From: JALYSX01 sp035544315
GTDB taxonomy: Bacteria; Vulcanimicrobiota; Vulcanimicrobiia; Vulcanimicrobiales; Vulcanimicrobiaceae
NCBI GenBank assembly: GCA_035544315.1
Contig: DATKGB010000079.1
Span: 1 to 5,505 of the forward strand
Reading direction: 5' to 3'
Length of the DNA stretch: 5,505 bases
A model generated the notes under the pieces. The model did not search any database. It saw only the letters and a program-made list of their open reading frames with translations, and had not been told where the DNA came from. Positions 1 through 4,942 of the stretch are shown in pieces (positions within the stretch are counted from its first letter, which is position 1; each line of letters opens with the position of its first letter). The position numbers were made by a program, and so were the translations under genes.

Positions 1-337
1 CGGTGAATCCAGTCACTTTTTTGAGTTGTTCTTCCATCCCCGGGCGGCCGCGATAGGCCGACTCGACGCGTCCGCCGATGGTTCCCGAAAGCCCCTCTTG
101 TTTGGTCGTTTGAATCGCCAGCAAAATCACCAAGCCCATGGCGGCCAGGATGCCGATCGTGGCGACCGTATGCGTCAACCAGCTAGCGTGCATTTGCATC
201 CACGTCATGGTCATCAGCGTCGGTACCGTCGGGGCGGTCGGGGCGGCCACCGGAGGGGTTTTTGCGGCGGCGGTTATCGGCGCGTGCTTGAGCGTAGCCT
301 GTGCGGCGGTCGCGACGGCGAGTAGGAACGGTTGCAA
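1..337 (-). CDS. secG: Preprotein translocase subunit SecG, C-terminal end cut off by the window
   Basis: SecG is a small inner-membrane partner of SecYE that assists SecA-driven export. Translating the minus strand from a TTG at 337 gives 112 residues before the window edge. The recognisable part is a membrane segment at about residues 53-76 (WLTHTVATIGILAAMGLVIL), then KQEGLSGTIGG at 79-89. The latter matches the Gly-rich cytoplasmic loop after the first SecG helix. A basic stretch and EEQLKKVTGF follow, where the second helix should begin beyond the edge. The TTG start is chosen because AGAGGAGAG (346-354) lies about 10 bases upstream. Oddity: residues 1-50 form a short hydrophobic, signal-like stretch and an Ala/Pro/Thr-rich linker that typical SecG lacks. 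In-frame ATGs at residues 42, 44, 47 and 49 would give a canonical short N-terminus, but none has a good ribosome-binding site. The family call is fairly secure; the start is less so. Confidence 0.8.
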   Translation of the reverse strand, partial: MQPFLLAVATAAQATLKHAPITAAAKTPPVAAPTAPTVPTLMTMTWMQMHASWLTHTVATIGILAAMGLVILLAIQTTKQEGLSGTIGGRVESAYRGRPGMEEQLKKVTGFT

Positions 338-345
338 GACGGTGA

Positions 346-354
346 CTCTCCTCT
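346..354 (-). promoter_or_regulatory. Ribosome-binding site for the SecG TTG start
   Basis: On the minus strand this reads AGAGGAGAG, a strong match to the Shine-Dalgarno consensus. Ten bases separate its AGGAG core from the TTG at 335-337. It is the best such site in the window and is the reason for preferring the long SecG form with its unusual N-terminal extension over the internal ATG codons. Confidence 0.6.
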
Positions 355-359
355 AGAAT

Positions 360-383
360 GCCCGGCAGACGTGGGCGCCGGGC
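360..383. other. GC-rich inverted repeat in the divergent secG / PAP2-like spacer
   Basis: GCCCGGC (360-366) and GCCGGGC (377-383) form a perfect 7-bp stem with a 10-base loop. It lies directly upstream of the SecG ribosome-binding site, so in secG mRNA it would sit in the 5' leader if transcription starts further upstream. No T-run follows on either strand, so it is not a standard intrinsic terminator. The rest of the spacer (384-463) is very GC-rich, with palindromic CGCGGCCGCGGCCGC and a second small inverted repeat (CCTGC 415-419 with GCAGG 426-430). I could not find a convincing -35/-10 pair for either divergent gene. Confidence 0.35.
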
Positions 384-463
384 TTCCCCCACTACGACCG
401 CGCGGCCGCGGCCGCCTGCGCCCCGGCAGGTAAACCGTCATCCTACGACAAGAGTAGCCGGTC

Positions 464-1099
464 GTGTTGGAGCCCATGCAGCCGATCGTTTCGATCAAGA
501 ATCGCCGGGTCTGGCGGGACCTGGCGCGGATTCTCTCGACCATCTTCAACCCGTTTCTCACGGCGCTGGCGCTATTTGTTATCCTGGCCCACATCGGGCC
601 CCACGACATCGATGAATTCTGGCGCTTGCTGTTGATTTCGACCTTCTTTACCTCGATCGGGCCGATGCTCTACATCTTCTGGCTCTACGCCAGCGATCGA
701 ATCTCGGACCTCGACATGTCGATCCGTCGCGAGCGCGTGGCCGCTCTGAGCGCCTTCGTCCTCTTCTACTTGATCGGCACGGTCGTGCTCTGGTTGGTCA
801 AAGCGCCCATCGTGATGGTGGCAGCGATGGCGGGATACGCGTTCTCGACCCTGATCGTCCAGTATATTACTCGCTTCTGGAAGATCAGCACCCATGCGCT
901 GGGCATCACCGCGCCCTTGGTTGCGCTGACGATGCTTTTCGGCCGTCAACCGTTGCCGTTCATGGTCTTGGTTCCGATGGTCGGTTGGGCGCGCGTGTTT
1001 CTCAAAGCTCACACCTTCATGCAGGTCGTCGGCGGCTGCTCGCTGGCGATCTTCTCCACCATCCTGATCTTCCGTCTCTTTCACATCGCGCCGCTGTGA
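464..1099 (+). CDS. PAP2-like multi-pass membrane protein with altered catalytic motifs
   Basis: This 211-residue protein is mostly hydrophobic, with about six membrane segments (roughly 30-44, 54-75, 95-113, 115-134, 147-160 and 188-206). Its layout resembles the PAP2 (phosphatidic acid phosphatase type 2) superfamily, whose members remove phosphate from lipid phosphates at the membrane. WKISTHALG (139-147) lies where the PSGH motif is expected, with His144. WARVFLKAHTFMQ (175-187) keeps the spacing of the SR-x5-H-x3-D motif, with Arg177 and His183, but has Gln187 where the Asp should be. The first motif may be the Arg-rich loop SDLDMSIRRER (81-91), but no clear K-x6-RP is present. Enzymatic activity is therefore uncertain. 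The GTG at 464 has AAGAG about 9 bases upstream; an ATG at 476 (with GGAG only 3 bases before it) is the alternative. The gene stands alone on the plus strand and converges on murI with a 27-base gap. The fold assignment is inference from motif spacing. Confidence 0.65.
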   Translation: MLEPMQPIVSIKNRRVWRDLARILSTIFNPFLTALALFVILAHIGPHDIDEFWRLLLISTFFTSIGPMLYIFWLYASDRISDLDMSIRRERVAALSAFVLFYLIGTVVLWLVKAPIVMVAAMAGYAFSTLIVQYITRFWKISTHALGITAPLVALTMLFGRQPLPFMVLVPMVGWARVFLKAHTFMQVVGGCSLAIFSTILIFRLFHIAPL

Positions 1100-1126
1100 A
1101 CCAACGGCCTGATCTGATAGCGCAGG
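1100..1126. other. Short convergent gap between the PAP2-like gene and murI
   Basis: Only 27 bases separate the stop codons of the two convergent genes. I see no strong stem followed by a T-run on either strand, so transcription from each side may run into the other gene or end by a factor-dependent route. Confidence 0.4.
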
Positions 1127-1903
1127 TTAGATGCCCGGCGTTGCGGCCTCGCAATTGGGTTGGTGCTTGGCCATCAGAAGCGAGACGTTGGCGTGGAACA
1201 GTTCCACGTCGCCGGTGGTCACGTAGCGGGTGTGCCCCGAGCCGGGGGCGATGCCGCGCGAAGCCACCAACGCCGCCGCGCGGCCGGCTTGCTCGACGGC
1301 CGGATCGACCCGCGCGACCGCCGACCCAAGGACCGCGTCGAAGTGCGTGTCGAGCAGCGGATAGTGCGTGCAGGCCAGAATGATCACCTCGACGTCGTCG
1401 GGTAACTCTTGGCAGACCGCCGCAACCGCAGCGCGCGCTTCATCGCCATCGATCGTACCGGCTTCAACCAACGGAACCAGGGCCGGCGCGGCTACTTCGT
1501 GGATGCACGCGTGCGGCATCAGCGCGCGCAGTTTGCGACCGTACGCACCCGTGCGCACCGTGGCCGCGGTCGCGATCACGCCGATGCGGCTGAACCCGGC
1601 ATCGCGTATCGCGATCGCGGCCGACTCGATGAGATCCAATATCGGCGCGTGGGTTGGCGGATATCCGCGCACGTCGGCGATCGCGCACGACGTGTTGCAC
1701 GCCATCACGATACCGCCGACGTCTTGGCTGTCGAGCCATCCGAGATTGCGCCGCAGCAAGTCGTACAGATCGTCGGCCGAGCGATCGCCGTAGGGCACGT
1801 GAGCCTGATCGGCGAGAAAGACCAAATCGTGCAAAGGCAACAGTTCGCGGACGCGCCGCACGACCGTCAATCCGCCGAGTCCGGAGTCGAACAGTCCCAG
1901 CAT
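1127..1903 (-). CDS. murI: Glutamate racemase
   Basis: MurI interconverts L- and D-glutamate in the cytoplasm, supplying D-Glu for the second residue of the peptidoglycan stem peptide. The 258-residue length is normal for the family. The expected landmarks are all present: DSGLGGLTV at the N-terminus (Asp6, Ser7), the PYG loop (37-39), the first catalytic cysteine in ACNTS (Cys69), and the second in ACTHYPLL (Cys178). These two cysteines are the proton-transfer pair, so the enzyme should be active. The ATG at 1903 overlaps the last base of the upstream amidase stop (TAATG). No good ribosome-binding site precedes it, which suggests translational coupling. It is the last gene of the GerMN-amidase-MurI block. 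The protein begins almost directly at the DSGLGG motif, with no N-terminal extension. Confidence 0.96.
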   Translation of the reverse strand: MLGLFDSGLGGLTVVRRVRELLPLHDLVFLADQAHVPYGDRSADDLYDLLRRNLGWLDSQDVGGIVMACNTSCAIADVRGYPPTHAPILDLIESAAIAIRDAGFSRIGVIATAATVRTGAYGRKLRALMPHACIHEVAAPALVPLVEAGTIDGDEARAAVAAVCQELPDDVEVIILACTHYPLLDTHFDAVLGSAVARVDPAVEQAGRAAALVASRGIAPGSGHTRYVTTGDVELFHANVSLLMAKHQPNCEAATPGI

Positions 1904-3828
1904 TATTGGTTGCCGGATTGTGCGGCCGGCGGCGCCGTGCCGGCGTAGTCACCGATCCCGTCGGCGATCGCTTGGGCGACCTTCTGCCGCCATGCCGCCG
2001 AGGTCAGCAGAGCGTTGTCGCCGGGATTCGTAAGGAACGCCGTCTCGATCAAGATCGCCGGCATCTGCGCGTGCAGGGTCACGTAGAGATCGTTCTTGAC
2101 GATCCCGTCATCTTTGATTCCCAATTCGGCGCCGGCTCGCCGTTCGATCGCGTGCGCCAGCGGCAGGTCGGCAGGTTTGGAATAATACGTCGTCGTGCCG
2201 TGCGGCCCCGAATTCAGATAACCGTTGACGTGGACCGAGACCAACAGGCGCGCGCCGGCGTTGTAGGCGATATCGTCGCGACCTTGTAGTTCGACGCGCG
2301 CCGAATCGTAGGGAGAGATCACGTCGACGTCGGCCGTTCGCGTCATGACGACCTGCCAGCCGCGCGCGATCAAGATGTCGCGCAGGCGCACAGAGATATC
2401 CAGCGCGAGCGCTGCCTCGTGCGTCGAACCTTTCACGACGCCCGGATCGCTGCCGCCGTGTCCGGGATCGATCGCGATCATCCGCGGATTGGCCGCTACG
2501 TAGGTGTCGTGCGGCCCGAACTTCCACGCGCCGTTACCGCTATCGATCGGCGCCGGACTGGCATCGGGATTGAGCGCGGCGGCAATCGCCGCGGCGCCGA
2601 CGTTTCCCGCGCCGGCGCGCGCGACGTCGTCGGAGACGGTATCGGCATGCACGACGATCCGCACGCCGGTCGCCGTCGGATTGACGTCCAACCGCTGCGG
2701 ACCCGCCAGGGAAAGTGCCAAGCGCACCGTCGACGCGTCGATTTGGCGAATGCGCAGCGCGCTGACCGGACCCGTCTCTTGTTCGTCGCGCGGCGGCATC
2801 GCCAAGGTCGCGTCGTGCACGTCGATCCAAAAACGATTGTCGGGATCGCGCAAGCGATGCCATTCGTACGACGCATCGCCGGTGACGGTCACATCGATCG
2901 TCAGCCCGTCGGGGCCGGGCTGCACGGCGATCGCGCCGACCGTAGCCGGCGCGCTCCCCGGTGCCGATGCAGGCAGTTCCGTCGGTTCTTGCGCGGGAAG
3001 TTGCGCGGGAGCCGGGGGGGGCGACCACGACGCCTCGGGCTGCGCGATGGCAACCGTGCCGCCGCTTTGCGGGCCGGTGAACCCGATCGTGAAGTCGCGG
3101 CCGTCGTCGCTGTCGGCGACGCCGTGCGACGCGCCGGGCGTCAGATCGACCGTCACGGTCGTCACCGGATAACGTGCGTCGCCGCTCTGCACGATCTCGA
3201 GCTGCGCGACGCCGGCGGCTCGCACACTGCGCGTGCGCTGCAGCGTCGTTCCGACGCCCTCGAACGCGAAGACCAGCCGTTGCGGCGTTTCGGAAACCAA
3301 CCGTGCGTGCAACGGAACGCCCGCGCGCGCGACGACGGTCGTCCGGCCATCGGCGCTCTGCACGTCGACGACGGCAAGCTGCGGCTGGATGATGCTGTCG
3401 GCGCCTTCGCGCTTGACCGCCAGATCCAGCGCGCGCAGCAACTCATCGAACGGAACGTAGGCGACGCCGCCGCGATCGAACGGTGCGAACGCCGCCTGCG
3501 ACGACGTGGAACCGACATCGTACCGCGTATCGCCGATCGCAAACGAGATCACTTGCGGCTCGGCGGTCGTGACCAGCACGTATCGGTCCCCGGGATTGTA
3601 GGTGAGCGCCGCGCCGACGTCGCGCAAAATTTCGCGCAAGCCGGGATCGTCGACGCCGACGGCCAAGCCGCCGGCTTGGCTTACTGTCTGCGACATCACG
3701 ATCGCTTTGCCGCCGAACAGGTAGACGGGCGGGCCATCGGCGCGCGCGGGCGCGGCCAACGCGCCCATCAGCGTCAGCGCCGCAACCAGACTACCAGTCC
3801 GAGCGGTGAAGCGAGCGATCCAGCTCAA
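1903..3828 (-). CDS. Exported N-acetylmuramoyl-L-alanine amidase with stalk and AMIN domains
   Basis: This is a zinc amidase (Amidase_3 type) that cuts the bond between N-acetylmuramic acid and L-Ala in peptidoglycan outside the membrane. Numbers refer to the 641-residue form from a TTG at 3828. The signal peptide is about 1-30, ending in ARA before DGPP. A region resembling the copper-amine-oxidase-N-like stalk domain covers about 34-155. The first AMIN-like domain is about 155-250, a Pro/Ala-rich linker 264-297, and the second AMIN-like domain 297-395. The catalytic domain spans about 450-626: DPGHGGSDPG (zinc ligand His457), HEAAL (Glu471), LLVSVHVN (His533) and ILIETAFLTN (catalytic Glu595). 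All key residues are kept. The chosen start has GGGGGA a few bases upstream; an in-frame TTG at 3867 would add 13 residues. The gene overlaps the GerMN gene upstream and touches murI downstream. AMIN domains usually direct such enzymes to peptidoglycan or division sites. The catalytic assignment is secure; the N-terminal domain names are less so. Confidence 0.93.
   Translation of the reverse strand: MSWIARFTARTGSLVAALTLMGALAAPARADGPPVYLFGGKAIVMSQTVSQAGGLAVGVDDPGLREILRDVGAALTYNPGDRYVLVTTAEPQVISFAIGDTRYDVGSTSSQAAFAPFDRGGVAYVPFDELLRALDLAVKREGADSIIQPQLAVVDVQSADGRTTVVARAGVPLHARLVSETPQRLVFAFEGVGTTLQRTRSVRAAGVAQLEIVQSGDARYPVTTVTVDLTPGASHGVADSDDGRDFTIGFTGPQSGGTVAIAQPEASWSPPPAPAQLPAQEPTELPASAPGSAPATVGAIAVQPGPDGLTIDVTVTGDASYEWHRLRDPDNRFWIDVHDATLAMPPRDEQETGPVSALRIRQIDASTVRLALSLAGPQRLDVNPTATGVRIVVHADTVSDDVARAGAGNVGAAAIAAALNPDASPAPIDSGNGAWKFGPHDTYVAANPRMIAIDPGHGGSDPGVVKGSTHEAALALDISVRLRDILIARGWQVVMTRTADVDVISPYDSARVELQGRDDIAYNAGARLLVSVHVNGYLNSGPHGTTTYYSKPADLPLAHAIERRAGAELGIKDDGIVKNDLYVTLHAQMPAILIETAFLTNPGDNALLTSAAWRQKVAQAIADGIGDYAGTAPPAAQSGNQ
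3014..3021. repeat. Eight-base G/C homopolymer inside the amidase gene
   Basis: Eight consecutive G on the plus strand are eight C in the coding strand, encoding part of SPPPAP in the Pro-rich linker before the second AMIN domain. A one-base slip here would shift the frame before the second AMIN and catalytic domains. As given, the frame is open across the run, so the gene is intact. Confidence 0.9.
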
Positions 3829-4315
3829 GATGTCCCCCGGGCAGCGTTTGGAGTTTGCGGCCGGCAACGGTAACTCGCACCGCGTCGATTCCCGGCAATG
3901 CCGTCAAGGTGAAGACCAGCGATTCGAACTCTGCGCTTTCACCGAACGTCCCCGAAAGCGGGTTCTCGACTTCTTTGCTGAGGTCGACATCTGCCGTCGT
4001 TCCGTCGACGCTGACGGAGAGTACGTGGGTGCCGGGCGGAAAGCGCACGGCCTGCACGTCGGGCGGCGGTCCGGCGACGGTTTGCACGGCGGCGATGAGC
4101 GCGACGTTGCCAAGGTGCTCGGCGGCGCTTTCGCCGGGTTGCTGCGGGCGCATCGACACCGGCCACGCGACTTGCGTCGTCCCGTCCATCTTGGCGTAGT
4201 AGACGGAAATCAGCGAACCGATCGGGCTGCCATTGCGTTGCCTCAGGAACCACCACGATCCCAGCGCAGCCACGATCAGGACGAGTATCAGCACGACGAG
4301 CTGCGAAGATTTCAC
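3791..4315 (-). CDS. Membrane-anchored GerMN-domain protein
   Basis: This is a 174-residue protein with one N-terminal hydrophobic segment (about 5-24, QLVVLILVLIVAALGSWWFL) that should anchor or export it. Its body matches the GerMN domain first described in the Bacillus germination and sporulation protein GerM. The landmarks are ISVYYAKMDG (36-45), a helix ending in AAVQTVAGPP (75-84), the characteristic RFPPGTHVLSVSVDG (91-105), ADVDLSKEVENP (108-119), and FTLTALPGIDAVRVTVAG (135-152). No lipobox cysteine is visible, so it is probably held by the helix. GerMN proteins are envelope factors of unclear biochemistry. The start is a GTG at 4315 with GCAGG (4321-4325) upstream. The C-terminus (ending RSDW) overlaps the amidase coding region by 38 bases (77 if the amidase uses its earlier TTG). 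That overlap points to co-translation of the two genes. GerMN genes occur beside glutamate racemase and amidase genes elsewhere, for example gerM near racE in Bacillus subtilis. Confidence 0.87.
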   Translation of the reverse strand: MKSSQLVVLILVLIVAALGSWWFLRQRNGSPIGSLISVYYAKMDGTTQVAWPVSMRPQQPGESAAEHLGNVALIAAVQTVAGPPPDVQAVRFPPGTHVLSVSVDGTTADVDLSKEVENPLSGTFGESAEFESLVFTLTALPGIDAVRVTVAGRKLQTLPGGHLELDRSLHRSDW

Positions 4316-4320
4316 GGGCG

Positions 4321-4339
4321 CCTGCGTTCGACGCGCAGG
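4321..4339 (-). promoter_or_regulatory. Inverted repeat covering the GerMN ribosome-binding site
   Basis: CCTGCG (4321-4326) and CGCAGG (4334-4339) form a perfect 6-bp GC-rich stem with a 7-base loop. In the minus-strand transcript, the downstream arm contains GCAGG, the only plausible ribosome-binding site for the GTG at 4315. No U-run follows, so it does not look like an intrinsic terminator. It could dampen translation initiation, but this is inference from position. Confidence 0.35.
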
Positions 4340-4374
4340 ATGTGCGCGCCTATGCAGTGCGCCCGTGCGGCCTG

Positions 4375-4818
4375 TCAGCCGTGCTGGTAGCGATAACCGC
4401 CGTTGCCGTTGTTCGGCGGGTTGTAGCCGTTGTTGTAGCCGTTGTAGCCGTTGTAGCCGTTGTTGTAACCGCTGTTGTAGCCTTGATTATTGTTCGCGGC
4501 GGTCAGATAACAATTGTAGCCGTTGCAGTTGACCGATTGCCCATATTGGCTGGGATACCAACTCTGGCCGTTGGGCGCCACGACGTGCCCGTCTTGGTAG
4601 ACGGGATCGCCGTTGGAAAGGTAGCCGACGAGGTTGTTGGCGACCGCGTTCTTGTGCTGCACGTTGACGACCGTCGCGACGATTGCAATGGCGGCGATGC
4701 TCTCAAGGATCGTGCGGGTCGTAGACGACCCGGCGGCCTTCGCGGGCAGCGCCGTTGCGGTGACGATCGTCGCGAACAGCGCGCACGCGGCGAGGGTGGA
4801 GCGAAGGATGTTGTTCAT
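4375..4818 (-). CDS. Small exported Asn/Gly/Tyr-repeat protein, function unknown
   Basis: The 147-residue protein starts at the ATG at 4818 with a clear signal peptide, MNNILRSTLAACALFATIVT then ATALPAKA (cleavage near residue 28, before AGSS). An upstream in-frame ATG at 4884 would add 22 residues in front of the signal and lies in the terminator T-run of the preceding gene, so it is rejected. A second hydrophobic stretch (about 37-51, ILESIAAIAIVATVV) may be a membrane helix. A middle domain at about 66-97 contains NGDPVYQDGHVVAPNGQSWY and SQYGQ, followed by CNGYNC with two cysteines. The tail (from about residue 108) is low-complexity Asn/Gly/Tyr, with repeats of NGY and NNGY ending in GGYRYQHG. 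I do not recognise the family. The composition suggests a surface, matrix or adhesive role, but nothing proves it. No terminator separates it from the GerMN gene 59 bases downstream. Codon use resembles its neighbours. Confidence 0.8.
   Translation of the reverse strand: MNNILRSTLAACALFATIVTATALPAKAAGSSTTRTILESIAAIAIVATVVNVQHKNAVANNLVGYLSNGDPVYQDGHVVAPNGQSWYPSQYGQSVNCNGYNCYLTAANNNQGYNSGYNNGYNGYNGYNNGYNPPNNGNGGYRYQHG
4421..4483 (-). repeat. Short degenerate tandem repeats encoding Gly-Tyr-Asn
   Basis: Six copies of TTGTAGCCG or a one-base variant begin at 4421, 4433, 4442, 4451, 4463 and 4475. They are spaced by 9 or 12 bases, so the frame is kept. On the coding strand they read CGGCTACAA and give the GYN/NGYN units of the exported protein. 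A further copy at 4514-4522 encodes the GYN inside CNGYNC. The multiple-of-three spacing means that gain or loss of units would change tail length without breaking the gene. Confidence 0.9.
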
Positions 4819-4824
4819 GGGTCG

Positions 4825-4830
4825 ATGATA
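4825..4830 (-). promoter_or_regulatory. Possible -10 element for a leaderless transcript of the Asn/Gly/Tyr-repeat gene
   Basis: The minus strand reads TATCAT, six bases before the ATG at 4818, and no Shine-Dalgarno sequence lies in front of that ATG. This spacing would place the transcription start on or next to the A of the start codon, as in leaderless genes. No convincing -35 box lies at the expected distance, so the call is weak. Confidence 0.3.
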
Positions 4831-4882
4831 GGCGCCGAACCTGCGAATTACCGGACAGTCGAGCGGCGCGCGGTTAGTTTCC

Positions 4883-4913
4883 AAAAAAAGAGGCCCGGCG
4901 CATCGCGCCGACC
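4883..4913 (-). terminator. Intrinsic terminator of the SpoIIE-like phosphatase gene
   Basis: In the minus-strand transcript, the stem GGTCGGCGC / GCGCCGGGCC closes a GAT loop with six Watson-Crick pairs and one G-U pair. Two further pairs form if one G is bulged. UC and a run of seven U follow the stem. It begins about 30 bases after the phosphatase stop codon at 4943 and precedes the Asn/Gly/Tyr-repeat gene, so the two should be separate transcription units. Confidence 0.85.
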
Positions 4914-4916
4914 CTA

Positions 4917-4932
4917 TACCTGCTTACCTGCT
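4917..4932. repeat. Tandem 8-bp duplication
   Basis: TACCTGCT occurs twice back to back (4917-4924 and 4925-4932), followed by TGCTACC. It lies between the phosphatase stop and the terminator stem. It is short enough to be a simple duplication, and no function is evident. Confidence 0.6.
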
Positions 4933-4942
4933 TGCTACCAGG

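Noticed and set aside
572..1084. Minus-strand frame opposite the PAP2-like gene
   Set aside because: It is rich in Arg, Asp, Gln and His with no recognisable motif, while the plus strand encodes clear membrane helices. It is a shadow frame.
2419..3873. A 484-codon open frame on the plus strand opposite the amidase gene
   Set aside because: It is Arg-rich with no domain-like pattern and lies entirely antisense to a gene with intact catalytic motifs. GC-rich third positions explain its length.
4421..4483. A CRISPR-like or regulatory repeat array
   Set aside because: The units are 9 bases, directly adjoining or 3 bases apart, in frame with a signal-peptide-bearing gene. They are codon repeats, not spacer-separated CRISPR repeats.
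4819..4884. An upstream ATG at 4884 as the start of the Asn/Gly/Tyr-repeat protein
   Set aside because: It would place 22 residues before a well-formed signal peptide, and the codon lies in the terminator tail of the preceding gene.
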